From contig NZ_JBBLYU010000006.1 in NCBI RefSeq assembly GCF_037911135.1, positions 26,232 to 90,231 on the forward strand: a stretch of DNA of 64,000 nucleotides, given 5' to 3'. Below the pieces are notes generated by a model. The model ran no database searches. It saw only the letters and a program-made list of their open reading frames with translations, and was not told the DNA's origin. The translations under genes and the position numbers were made by a program. Position 1 is the stretch's first letter; each line of letters opens with the position of its first letter. Shown here one piece after another: positions 44,383-54,300 of this stretch. The stretch comes from Phaeobacter sp. A36a-5a (GTDB taxonomy: Bacteria > Pseudomonadota > Alphaproteobacteria > Rhodobacterales > Rhodobacteraceae).

Positions 44383-45507
44383 CTATCGGTCCTGCGCCAC
44401 CGAGCGGCGGAACAGCAGCAGGCTGGTGGCAAGCAGCGCGGCGCCCAGCAGCGCCATCCACAGGAACTCCGGCCAGACGGTTTCAACCCCTGCGCCCTTG
44501 AACACGATGGCCTGGCTCGCGGCCATGTAATGGCGCGAGGGCAGCAGGGTGGTGATGGCCTGCAACCAGTCCGGCTGGCTTTCCACCGGGGTTTCGCCGC
44601 CCGACAGCATCAGCATCGGCAGGATCGTGAGCATCACCAAGAGCGCAAACTGCGCCATCGAACGCGCGACCGTGGCCAGAAACACCCCCAGCGCGGTGGC
44701 GGTGAACAAAAACAGCGCCGTGCCGCAGAGGAAGAGAATCTTTGACCCGGCAATGGTGATGCCCAGCACCCCCTGCATCACAAAACCCAGCGACAGCGCC
44801 CCCGCAACCAGCACCACGGCAGCGTTGGCCCAGATCTTGGCCACCGCGATGTCAAAGGGCGACAGCGGCATCGCCAGCAGGTGTTCAATGGTGCCGTGCT
44901 CGCGTTCGCGGATCATCGCCGCGCCGGTCAGGATCGTGGTCAGCCACATGATCTGGCCGATCAGCGCGTTGATGCCGGCAAAGCGCATGGTGTCGCGGTT
45001 GGGGTTGAAGGCGCTGCGGATGATGATGCCAAGGGGCTGCGGCTGGGCCAGATCGGCGCCGATGGCAAAGCGGCGGATCTCGGCGCTGAGAATACTGGTG
45101 ATGTAATGGACGCCAATGCCCGCCTGTTCCATCGCGGTGGCGTCGATCAGCACCTGGATTTCCGGCACCCGGGCGGCGCGCAGGTCCTTCTCAAAGCCGG
45201 GCGGCACCGCCACCACAAACAGAAAATCGCCCGCATCCATCCGGGCGGCGCCGGTGCCGGGTTCGATCTGCACCACCGGCTGAAATTCGGGCGGAAAGAA
45301 CGCCTCCGCCAGGGTGCGCGACAGGGGCGAGTTGTCCTCATCCGCAAAGGCGATCGAGGCGTTGTTGACCGAGGTTGCCACGCCCGTTGCCTCCATCACC
45401 GGCGACAGGGTGAAGGACCAGACCAGAAGCGCCATCATCACCCAGTCGCGGCGCAGGCTCATCATCTCCTTGAGGCCGAGCCAGACTATGCGGGACAGGC
45501 GCTGCAT
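44383..45507 (-). CDS. ABC-2 type permease (YhhJ-like)
   Basis: 374 residues. One TM near the N-terminus (~20-42), a large periplasmic region (~45-170), and five TMs in the C-terminal half, including the REHGTIEHLLAMPLSPFDIAVAKI segment diagnostic for ABC-2 exporters. It starts directly after the stop of the fused ATPase/permease gene and ends the operon. The arrangement HlyD-RbbA-YhhJ equals E. coli yhiI-rbbA-yhhJ. It probably pairs with the permease half of RbbA to form the export channel. Confidence 0.92.
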   Translation of the reverse strand: MQRLSRIVWLGLKEMMSLRRDWVMMALLVWSFTLSPVMEATGVATSVNNASIAFADEDNSPLSRTLAEAFFPPEFQPVVQIEPGTGAARMDAGDFLFVVAVPPGFEKDLRAARVPEIQVLIDATAMEQAGIGVHYITSILSAEIRRFAIGADLAQPQPLGIIIRSAFNPNRDTMRFAGINALIGQIMWLTTILTGAAMIREREHGTIEHLLAMPLSPFDIAVAKIWANAAVVLVAGALSLGFVMQGVLGITIAGSKILFLCGTALFLFTATALGVFLATVARSMAQFALLVMLTILPMLMLSGGETPVESQPDWLQAITTLLPSRHYMAASQAIVFKGAGVETVWPEFLWMALLGAALLATSLLLFRRSVAQDR

Positions 45508-48198
45508 CTACTTCTCCTGCGCCCTGAGCGCCAGCGCGGCCAGCAGGGTGAACACCGGACCGAAGCAGGCGAGTGCCAGAATGTCGGGCAGCAGCGCCTC
45601 CCAGCCCAGCCCCTTGGTGAAGGCGCCGACGTTCAGGTGCAGGAAATAGGACGACGGCCATAGTGAGCCGATGACCTGGGCGCCGCCCTCCAGCGTCGAG
45701 ACCGGCTGCAACAGGCCGGAGAACTGGATCGTCGGCACCACCGAGGCGATGGTGGTTGCAAAAGTGGCCGCCACCTGGCTGGAGGTCATGGTGGCGATCA
45801 GCAGCCCGTAGGAGGTGGCGGCCCAGACATAGAGCAGCGCGCCAAGGGCCAAGGGCAGCGGATCGCCCTTGAGCGGCACCCCGAAGACCGCGATGGTCAT
45901 TGCCGTCAGCAGCAGGAAGTTCAGATAGGCAATCACGATATAGGGGATCTGCTTGCCGATCAGGAACTCAAACCGGGTGGTCGGGGTGACGTAGAAATTG
46001 GTGATCGAGCCCAGTTCCTTTTCCCGCGCGACGCTGACCGCCATCAGCACGGCGGGCAGCATGATCAGCAGGATCGCGGGCATGGCCGGGGCCATTGCGG
46101 CGATGCTCTCAAAGCTCTGGTTGTAGCGGAATCGCGGCTCTATCCGGGCGATTTCGGGCTGGCGGGTGCCGCTGGCGGCGGCCTGTGCACTGAGGAAGGA
46201 CTGATGCAGCCCGGCAGCGTAGCCCTCCACCGTTTCGCCCTTGAAGGGGATGGCGCCATCGACGATGGCGAGCACCTCTGTCGGCTCATTTGTGCGCAGC
46301 TTGCGACCAAAGTCAGGAGGCAGTTCGATCACCAGCGAGGCCTCGCCCGAGACCAGCCGGCTGCGCCCTTCGGCAGCGCTGGACAGCGGCGGGGTGGGGC
46401 GGAAGTAGCGGGAGCCGGAAATCTCCGCCAGATAGGCGCGGCTTTCGGGGCTTTGCGACAAATCGAGCGCGGCATAGTCCAGCTCATCTATGTCGAGCGA
46501 AATGCCGAAGCAGAACACCAGCATCAGGATCAGCGAGCCAAGGAAGGCAAAGGCGAGGCGCACCGGGTCGCGCAGCACCTCAACCGTTTCGCGCCGGGCA
46601 TAGGCCAGCGCGCGGGTGGGGCCGCCTGCGGCGCTGTCCGTTGTCTGAACCGCTGTTTGCGGAGCGGAGACCGGGGGCGGCGGATCAGCGGCCTTCAGAA
46701 TGGCGATGAATGCCTCCTCGAGGGTGGCCGCAGCCTGCGCCGCCATCAGCGCCTTGGGTGTGCCCTCGGCCAGAACCTTGCCCGCGTGCATGAAGGACAC
46801 CCGGTCGCAGCGTTCCGCCTCGCCCATGAAATGGGTGGAGACGAAGATCGTCACGCCCTCGTTGCGCGACAGCTCGACCAGCAATGCCCAGAACATGTCG
46901 CGCGCCTCAGGATCGACGCCGGAGGTCGGCTCGTCCAGGATCAGCACGCGTGGGCGGTGGATCACCGCAACCGCCAGCGACAGGCGCTGCTTGATGCCCA
47001 GCGGCAGGGCGGCAGCAAGGGAGGAACGATGCGCCGCAAGGCCGAAGCGCCGGGTCAGTTCGGCGACCCGGGCCGCGCGGTCGGGAATTGCAAAGATGCG
47101 GGCGTGAAGTTGCAGGTTCTGCTCGACGGTCAGTTCGCCGTAGAGCGAAAACGCCTGGCTCATATAGCCGATCTCGCGGCGCATGGCGCGGTTCCTGGCA
47201 TCCACCGGCCTGCCGAACAGCTGCGCCGCACCGGAGCTGATGGGCAGGAGGCCGGTCAGCATCTTCATGGTGGTCGACTTGCCGCAACCGTTGGAGCCGA
47301 GAAAGCCGAAGATCTCACCGCGCCTTATGCTGAAATCGACGCTGTCCACCGCCACGAAATCGCCAAAGCGGCGGGTGAGACCGCGCGCGGTAATCACCGG
47401 CTCGCCGCTATGTGCTGCTGGTGTTGGGTGTGGAACCGGCGGCGGGCTGCCCTTTGCCCGCAGCTGGCGGTAGGCGGTTTCCAGATCACCGGTCCGGCCC
47501 TTCAGCTTATCCGGCGAGCCCTGGAACAGCACGCGGCCTGCATCCATGGCGACAATCCAGTCAAAGCTCTGCGCCTCCTCCATATAGGCGGTGGACACCA
47601 GCACGGTGAGGCCGGGGCTGGTGTCCCGGATGGCACCGATCAGCGCCCAGAACTGGCGGCGCGACAAGGGATCAACGCCGGTGGTCGGTTCATCGAGCAC
47701 CAAGAGTTTCGGGTCATGGATCAGGGCGCAGCAGAGGCCCAGCTTCTGTTTCATACCGCCCGATAGCCGGCCCATCAGCCGGTCGGCAAAGGGTGCGAGC
47801 CCGGTCGCAGACAGCAGCGATGCAATCCGCGCCTCCCGCTCTGCCGCCCGCTGCCCGAACAGGCGTGAGAAAAATTCGAGGTTTTCGCGCACGGAGAGTT
47901 CGGGGTACAGATTGCGACCCAGCCCCTGCGGCATGAAGGCAATGGCCGAGCAGATGCGGCGCCGGTGGGCGGCATCAGCGATCGGGCCGCCCAGCACGTC
48001 TATCGACCCGGCCTGCAATTTCTTGGCACCAGTGATCAGGCCCAGAAGGGTGGATTTTCCGACGCCATCCGGCCCGATGAAGCCCACCAGCTGACCGGGC
48101 GGCAGATCCAAGGTGATGTCATCCAGCGCGATATGCCTGCGGTAGCGATGAGAGACCTTGGCGATGCGGATGCCGGGGGTGCCTGCGGCGGAGATCAT
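45508..48198 (-). CDS. rbbA: RbbA-type ABC transporter: two ATPase domains fused to a permease
   Basis: 896 residues. ATPase 1 (~8-240): Walker A GPDGVGKST with Lys48, signature LSGGMKQKLGLC, Walker B LLVLDEPTTGVDPL. ATPase 2 (~270-490): Walker A GSNGCGKST (~residue 306) and Walker B VLILDEPTSGVDPE, but the signature is changed to LPLGIKQRLSLA, so one composite site may be weak. The permease (~530-896) has ABC-2 features with EKELGSITNFYVTPTTRFEFLIGKQ. RbbA of E. coli was also described as ribosome-associated. Starts and stops overlap with HlyD (ATGA) and abut YhhJ, so it is one operon. Confidence 0.93.
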   Translation of the reverse strand: MISAAGTPGIRIAKVSHRYRRHIALDDITLDLPPGQLVGFIGPDGVGKSTLLGLITGAKKLQAGSIDVLGGPIADAAHRRRICSAIAFMPQGLGRNLYPELSVRENLEFFSRLFGQRAAEREARIASLLSATGLAPFADRLMGRLSGGMKQKLGLCCALIHDPKLLVLDEPTTGVDPLSRRQFWALIGAIRDTSPGLTVLVSTAYMEEAQSFDWIVAMDAGRVLFQGSPDKLKGRTGDLETAYRQLRAKGSPPPVPHPTPAAHSGEPVITARGLTRRFGDFVAVDSVDFSIRRGEIFGFLGSNGCGKSTTMKMLTGLLPISSGAAQLFGRPVDARNRAMRREIGYMSQAFSLYGELTVEQNLQLHARIFAIPDRAARVAELTRRFGLAAHRSSLAAALPLGIKQRLSLAVAVIHRPRVLILDEPTSGVDPEARDMFWALLVELSRNEGVTIFVSTHFMGEAERCDRVSFMHAGKVLAEGTPKALMAAQAAATLEEAFIAILKAADPPPPVSAPQTAVQTTDSAAGGPTRALAYARRETVEVLRDPVRLAFAFLGSLILMLVFCFGISLDIDELDYAALDLSQSPESRAYLAEISGSRYFRPTPPLSSAAEGRSRLVSGEASLVIELPPDFGRKLRTNEPTEVLAIVDGAIPFKGETVEGYAAGLHQSFLSAQAAASGTRQPEIARIEPRFRYNQSFESIAAMAPAMPAILLIMLPAVLMAVSVAREKELGSITNFYVTPTTRFEFLIGKQIPYIVIAYLNFLLLTAMTIAVFGVPLKGDPLPLALGALLYVWAATSYGLLIATMTSSQVAATFATTIASVVPTIQFSGLLQPVSTLEGGAQVIGSLWPSSYFLHLNVGAFTKGLGWEALLPDILALACFGPVFTLLAALALRAQEK

Positions 48199-49190
48199 TC
48201 GAACAGCTCAGCCGGGATGCGCCGGTCCAGCGCTTCGGGCCATTCCATCGCGGGGTCGAGCCGGATCACGGCGATGCCGCGCAGGCCGGTTTTCACATGT
48301 TCGATCCGCGCCGCCACCAGATCCTGCGGGATGCGCACGCGGACGCGGAACACCAGCTGCTCCCGCTCGCTGAGGGTCTCGACCTGTTTTGGGGTGAACT
48401 GCGCCTCTGGCGAGACAAAGGTGACGGTGGCGGGAATGGCGTAATCGGGCAGGGCGTCCAGCACGATGCGGGCCTCGGCTCCGATCGGCAGAAGCCCGGC
48501 CTCGCGGGCGGGCAGGAACACTTCCATATAGATGTTTTCCAGACTGAGAAGCGTCAGGATCGGCCCGCCGGCGCCAACCACCTCGCCCGGTTCCGCCAGC
48601 CGGTAGAGCACCCGGCCCGGCATCGGCGCGTTCAGCGTGCTGTCCTCGATCTGGGCGGCGATCCGGCGGACCTCGGCCTCTGCCGCCGCGATCCCGGCCT
48701 CGGCGGTGGCGACCCGCGCCTCTGCCGCGCCCAGCACCGCCTCGGCCACCGAATGGATGGTGTCGCGCTCCTCGTGGAGGGTTTCTGAGATATTGCGCCC
48801 GGCCAAGAGCGCGGTGGCGCGCTCCAGCTCATGCTCGGCGCGGCGGTGCTCGCTCTGGCGTTGCACCACCAGCGCCTCTGCCTCGGCCCTGGTCTGGCGC
48901 GCCAGCGCGACTTCGGCGCGGGCCCGGTCATGCGTCGCCGCCAGCTCATCGGTGTCCATCACCACCAGCACATCGCCCGCCGCAACCAGACTGCCCTCAG
49001 CCGTCAGCACCTTGGCCACCCGACCCGCCCTTGCCGGGGCAATCTCCACCTGTTCGGCCTCGATCCGGCCATTGCCCTGCACGAAACCCTCCGGCAGCTC
49101 TGCGCCGTTTTCCGAAACAAACAGATACGCCGCAGCCGCCAGCAGCAGCGCGGCGGCGGCAGTCAGAAAAACACCCGTTGTTCTGGTCAT
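48195..49190 (-). CDS. HlyD-family periplasmic adaptor of the RbbA exporter (YhiI-like)
   Basis: 331 residues from ATG 49190. A single N-terminal membrane anchor (VFLTAAAALLLAAAAYLFV), lipoyl half-motif (RIEAEQVEIAPARAGRVAKVL), a long Ala/Glu coiled hairpin (~75-185), second lipoyl half (LNAPMPGRVLYRLAEPGEVV) and a beta-barrel. It is the first gene of the three-gene export operon and overlaps rbbA by 4 bp. A longer upstream frame to 49667 is rejected because it would run antisense through the cytochrome gene promoter and adds no domain. Confidence 0.9.
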   Translation of the reverse strand: MTRTTGVFLTAAAALLLAAAAYLFVSENGAELPEGFVQGNGRIEAEQVEIAPARAGRVAKVLTAEGSLVAAGDVLVVMDTDELAATHDRARAEVALARQTRAEAEALVVQRQSEHRRAEHELERATALLAGRNISETLHEERDTIHSVAEAVLGAAEARVATAEAGIAAAEAEVRRIAAQIEDSTLNAPMPGRVLYRLAEPGEVVGAGGPILTLLSLENIYMEVFLPAREAGLLPIGAEARIVLDALPDYAIPATVTFVSPEAQFTPKQVETLSEREQLVFRVRVRIPQDLVAARIEHVKTGLRGIAVIRLDPAMEWPEALDRRIPAELFE

Positions 49191-49362
49191 GGCACAGCAC
49201 CCCGATCCCGTTGCGTCCTTTGCGGAGCCTAGATGATCTGGGCATCGGCCACCTTGCGCTGGGTCAATCCGGCGGCGCGGGAATGCTGCTATGATCGGAC
49301 GGCGGCCACCGGACAGACCCGGGACATGCGCCGCGGCAGGTTTGACACAAAGGAGAACAGCC

Positions 49363-49767
49363 ATGCTGATGCGGCTCGCAGCGATACTGGCGATTGCGGC
49401 AGGACCGGTCTGGGCACAGGAGGCCGACAGCGATAAGGGCCGGGACTTGTTTCTGTATTTCTGTGCGGAGTGCCACGGAAAGGATGCTGCCAGCCTTGGC
49501 CCCATGGCCGAGATGATGGCGCTGCGCCCGCCGGATCTGACCCAGCTGGCCACGCGAAACGGCGGCGATTTTCCGGTTGAAGCCGTGGCCAGGCAGATCG
49601 ACGGACGGCAACCGATTGCCGCCCATGGCGATATGCCGATGTTCGGCCCGACGCTGGACGAGGACAAATATGTCGCCCTTGCGTTGCCCGGCGGCCAGCC
49701 GATGATGGTGCCCCGGTCGCTCAGCAGTCTGATTGCCTATCTGCAAACGGTGCAGGACAAGCGCTGA
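49363..49767 (+). CDS. Small periplasmic c-type cytochrome
   Basis: 134 residues from ATG 49363 with AAAGGAG upstream. A signal peptide (MLMRLAAILAIAAGPVWA) is followed by one heme attachment site, FCAECHGKD (CxxCH), near residue 35. A Met-rich segment (GDMPMFGP, then GQPMMVP) supplies a possible axial Met. It is a class I-like monoheme electron carrier. It is divergent from the HlyD gene and stands alone, so its redox partner is unknown. Confidence 0.9.
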   Translation: MLMRLAAILAIAAGPVWAQEADSDKGRDLFLYFCAECHGKDAASLGPMAEMMALRPPDLTQLATRNGGDFPVEAVARQIDGRQPIAAHGDMPMFGPTLDEDKYVALALPGGQPMMVPRSLSSLIAYLQTVQDKR

Positions 49768-49905
49768 GCAGCCGACTGACGGGCAGTGTCTAATTTCAAC
49801 ATAACACAGATTATATGCTTTGATGCTGCGGCTCAGGAGGCGCAACGCCCCGCTTCGGCTAGTTCGCTGCCGGGGGGCATTGCATTGGTGGCGCGCTGAT
49901 TGGGA

Positions 49906-51030
49906 TTACCGGGTGACCCAGGAGCCGCCGTCGGCGGAGGACGCCTGAGCTGCGGAGATGAACCACATCCCATCCAGCCCTGCCTGAAGACCCGGCAGCA
50001 ACGGATTGTCGGTGCGGTTTTCGATCACCTCGGCAATATCGGTGTAAAGCGTTGCAAACCCTTCCAGATACCCCTCTGGATGACCGGGCGGAACGCGGGT
50101 CCAGTCGGGTCCGATGCCGGCCCCGCCACGGGTCAGGATCTGCTTTGGTTCTCCAAAACGGGTGAAACTCATCTGATTGGGGTCCTCATGCCCCCATTCA
50201 AGACCACCCTTATCGCCGAAGATCCGCAGGCGCAGGCTGTTTTCGCAGCCAACGGCGATCTGGCTGGCCCAGATCATGCCACGCGCGCCGCCGTCGTAGC
50301 GCAGCAGGATATGGGCGTTGTCATCGACCCGGCGTCCCGGCCCGAAGCTGTGCAGCTCTGCCGAGAGCGCCTCCGGGGTCAGACCGCTGACAAAGCAGGC
50401 AATGTTAAAGGCATGGGTGCCGATATCGCCAATGGCGCCTGCGCCGGACTGTGAGGGATCGGTGCGCCAGGCGGCCTGTTTGTGGCCGTCCTGTTCAATC
50501 GGATCGGTCAGCCAGTCCTGGGCATATTCCACCTGCACCAGCCGGATCCGACCAAGATCGCCGCGCGCGATCATGGCGCGGGCCTGTCGCAGCAGCGGAT
50601 AGCCGGTATAATTATGGGTCAGAAAAAACCGGGCGCTGCTGGCCTCCGCCGCCTGTCTGATCGCCTCGGCCTCGGCTGCGCTGGCGGCCAGCGGTTTGTC
50701 GCAGATCACATGAATGCCCGCGTTGAGAAAGGCGATGCTGGGACCTGCGTGCAGATGGTTGGGTGTCACAATGGCAACCGCATCGATGCCATCGTCGCGC
50801 CCGGCCTCGGCGCGGGCCATCTCGTCATAGCTGGCGTAGCTGCGATCCGCGGCGATCCCCAGCTCTGCGGCGCTGGCCATCGCGCGTTCCGGGTCTGATG
50901 ATAGCGCGCCGGCAACCAGCTCAAACCGGTCGTCCATCCGGGCAGCAATCCGGTGCACCGCACCGATAAAGGCACCCTGCCCGCCCCCGACCATCCCCAG
51001 TCTGAGGCGCGTCCTGCGATCCGTCGTCAT
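49906..51030 (-). CDS. Gfo/Idh/MocA-family oxidoreductase
   Basis: 374 residues from ATG 51030. The N-terminal Rossmann fold has LGMVGGGQGAFIGAVHRIAA and the family-typical VAIVTPNHLHAGPSIAFLNAG, followed by the catalytic-region HVICDKPLA (EKP-like motif with Lys). The C-terminal domain has GAIGDIGTHAFNIACFVSG. Such enzymes are NAD(P)-dependent dehydrogenases of sugars or inositols. No sugar transporter or other inositol gene is adjacent here. The longer upstream frame adds nothing recognisable. Confidence 0.92.
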   Translation of the reverse strand: MTTDRRTRLRLGMVGGGQGAFIGAVHRIAARMDDRFELVAGALSSDPERAMASAAELGIAADRSYASYDEMARAEAGRDDGIDAVAIVTPNHLHAGPSIAFLNAGIHVICDKPLAASAAEAEAIRQAAEASSARFFLTHNYTGYPLLRQARAMIARGDLGRIRLVQVEYAQDWLTDPIEQDGHKQAAWRTDPSQSGAGAIGDIGTHAFNIACFVSGLTPEALSAELHSFGPGRRVDDNAHILLRYDGGARGMIWASQIAVGCENSLRLRIFGDKGGLEWGHEDPNQMSFTRFGEPKQILTRGGAGIGPDWTRVPPGHPEGYLEGFATLYTDIAEVIENRTDNPLLPGLQAGLDGMWFISAAQASSADGGSWVTR

Positions 51031-51366
51031 AGTCCCAGCATCTCCCGAATTGTCTTCCTGTCGCGTTCGCCGTCGGCACAAGCTCAAAGGCCGTGTCTGT
51101 GCCCTCGATCAGATGGCGCGTGATAACGGGTGCGCCTTTTGGCAACCCGCTACTGTCGGCAATTTCAGCCAGCACTCCGATACGAGCGCTGCCCAGCTGT
51201 CATAGCCCTATTGCCACCGTTTGGGAAATACTCCCGTAAAATCAACCGGCCTCTAGCACGGCCCTGTAGCACGGAGCGCGAAAGCGGCAGGCGCCGCTGA
51301 CGGCCGAAGCGGCGCCGCCTGATGCGGTTGTCCGCCGGTCTGGCGGCGGCAGGGCGGTCCGGTTGC
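51031..51366. other. Intergenic region between the dehydrogenase and the giant RTX gene; possible gene fragment
   Basis: About 336 bp. On the minus strand, 51175 down to ~51020 reads LAEIADSSGLPKGAPVITRH and onward, which weakly recalls the GLP..GPV..R start of GyrI-like effector-binding domains, but it has no start, no HTH and runs out of frame into the dehydrogenase gene. It may be a remnant. No terminator was identified with confidence. Confidence 0.3.
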
Positions 51367-54300
51367 TCAGAACAGGAGGTCGGCGGTCTCCAGTTCGGCC
51401 CGCGTGACATCTATCAGGGTCAGGGTGCTGCCATCGGCAAAGGTAAAGACGAAATCATCCCCCGATTGCGCCCCGAAAGACAGCGCCTGGTCCCGGCTGG
51501 TGAAACCAAATTCGCGCAGGGTCAACTGGTCCTCCTGCGCGTCGAAATCGGCGATACGATCATTGCCGCGACCGCTGACAAAGATAAAGACGTCGATGCC
51601 CGCACCGCCGCGCAGCAGGTCGTCGCCCATACCGCCGTTCAGCGTGTCCCGACCCTCGCCGCCAGCAAGGCTGTCATTGCCGCTGCCGCCAAAGGCGCGG
51701 TCGTCCTGGGAGCCCATTGCGATCTGGTCGTTGCCGCCCCCGCCGTTCACGCGGTCGGCGCCGCCGCCAGCAAAGACGATATCATCGCCACGTCCCGCTC
51801 CGATCGTGTCGTTCCCGAGGCCGCCATAAACAGTATCGTCTCCAACGCCCCCCCGCAGCGTATCCTCACCCGTGCCACCGTGCATGAAGTCATTGCCGCT
51901 GCCGCCGTTCAAACGGTCATTGCCGTCGCCGGCGACCCCCCGGTCGTTCCCGGACCCAAGGAAGAGCTGGTCGTCCCCGTCGCCTCCGCGCAGCGTGTCC
52001 ACACCGCTGCCGCCGCTCAGAAGGTCCTCGCCCCGGTTGCCGGTGATGCGATCATTGCCGCCGCCGCCGTTGATGGTGTCATTGAAGTTGGTGCCGCCGA
52101 TGGAGTCATCGTCGTCGCCAGCCGACATATCCAGCGGCCTGCCGCCTGTTGATCCGCCTCCCGGCGCTGGCGCCGGGTTAACGTTGATCGTGACTACGGC
52201 CATATCTGACAAGGCATTGTCGGTACCGCCAGCAATCTGCACGCCGATCTGACGGTTGCCGTCGGTTGGCGCGCCGGCTGCGGCGTTGTCATATTGAAGG
52301 GCCCGCAGCAGGGTCTGGATCGTCGCGGGTGTTGCACCCGAGGTGAGGGTGATGACCAGATCTTCACCCGCGCCGCCGGTGCCGGTTGCCACGATGGTTC
52401 CGACGGGCACACCGCCGACGGAGACCACCGAGCCGTTGGCCTGACCGGCAGAGAGCGACACGGTGCCGCTGACATCGATGAGGAGCCGATCCTCGGCCTG
52501 CATCCCGCTCTCGAAGGAGACGGTCAGCGTGCCGGTATCAAAATCGGCGCTATCCGCGTCGCTGACAGTCAGGTCCCCCGCCACATCAAGAGCTGTGGCG
52601 CTGTCACCCTCGGTAAAGGTGAAACTGTCGCCGTCGAGATTGCCGATCACCGGAGGGGTGCCGGTCGCATTCAGGAGGAAGCTGACGCTGCTATCCTGAT
52701 CGCCACCGTTGGCAGTGCCATCGGCATCATTCAGCGTCAGGGTGAAATCCCGCGCGCCGACCGTGGACGGGGCCTCATAGGTGATAGACCGGATCAGGGT
52801 CTGGATCGCCGCGTTGGTCGCATCGGCGGTGCTGAAGTTGATGGTCAGATCCGAACCGCCCTGCCCGTCATTGGTGATATCCACCGTGCCAATGGTCACG
52901 CCGTTGACCAGAACAGTCTCTCCTGCGGAAAGGCTGGCATCGCCTCCGGCAGTGACAATCGTGCCGTCAACGCCCCAATTGCCATTTGTGGTGCCTGAAT
53001 TCTGCGAAATTGTCAGCTGGCCGCCGTTGTAATCGCTGGAATCGAGGTTGGATACCGTCACCGCGGACAAACCGCCAAGGCTCTGGGCGCCGGTTCCGAC
53101 AACAACCTGGCTCGTCGCATGGTAGTGGGCATTGCCGATCACCGGGGCATCGTTCACCGGCAGCACGTTTACCAACGACGACAGCGTCAGCGGGGCGCTG
53201 TTGGCGTTGCTGCCGGTTGCACTGCCGCTGTCGGTCAGGCCGGTGATGGTGACAACACGGCTGCCCCCGGTCGGGGTTTCGGATGTGTTGCGATAGGTGA
53301 TGGTGTCAACCAGCGTCTCGGCCGCGGCGGTGCTCAGCGTGCCGCCGGTCAGGGTGACGGTTGCGGTATTGCCCAAGACGGATACCGTCGCAGTCAGGCC
53401 GTTGCTCGCGGTGGTCAGCGTGTTGGCATCCGTCAGCGCCAAGACACTGCCGTCGATCGTCAGCACCTCCGCCGCGCCGTCGGCGATATTGGTGACCGTC
53501 AGGCTGAGAGTGGTCAGCGTCTGCCCCGCCTCGACGGTGTCGGCGCTGACAGTGTTGAACAGATCCGCTGCCGGGTCGCCTTCCACAAAATTCGGATTGC
53601 TGCCGGTTGCGACCAGCGTCGGCGCATCATCCGTGGCCGCGACGGTCACGGTCAGCGTCGCAGTGTCGGAGCTGATGCTGGTGCCGTCGGTGATGGTGAG
53701 ACCCAGCGTCCGGTCATGGGTCGCCGGGTCATCGCTGCTGTTGTCGTAGGAGAGCGCGCCGACCAGCGTCTGCACCCGGGAGGGGGTCGCATTGGCGTTG
53801 AAATTGATGCCTAGGGTTTCATTGGCGCCACCGGTCGCACCGTTGGCCAAGGTGCCGATCACCACGCCGCCCACGCTGACGGAGGAGGCCGCTGTCTGCC
53901 CGGCAGACAGTGTGACGGAACCGCTGGTGTCGATCAGCAGGCGATCATTGGCGGTCTGTCCGCTTTGGAAGGCAAGGCTCAGTGTGCCGCTGCCGAGATT
54001 ATTATCGGCATCGCTGATCGTGACATTGCCGCCGGTATCCATCGCCACCGCGCCGAGGTTCTCGACAAAGGCGACGGTATCGCCGACCAGATTGCCAACC
54101 ACGGGTTTGTTGCCAAGGATCATCGAAAAATCGACCGAGGTGGACTGCGCGCCGCCATTGGCCGTGCCATCGTTGTCATCCAGGCTGAGGGTGAAGGTCT
54201 GCGCACCGGTCCCGGCCGAGGCGCCCCAGGCGAGATTGCGGATCAATGTCTGGATTCGGGCATCGTCCGCATTGGCGGTGAGGTTGATTGCAAGCGTGTT

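Noticed and set aside
51020..51175. Minus-strand peptide resembling a GyrI-like effector-binding domain start
   Set aside because: Similarity is weak, there is no start or DNA-binding domain, and the frame runs into another gene; mentioned only in the intergenic entry.
51500..52150. Dense short repeats considered as a minisatellite or CRISPR
   Set aside because: They are the codons of RTX glycine/aspartate nonapeptides in the frame of the giant secreted protein.
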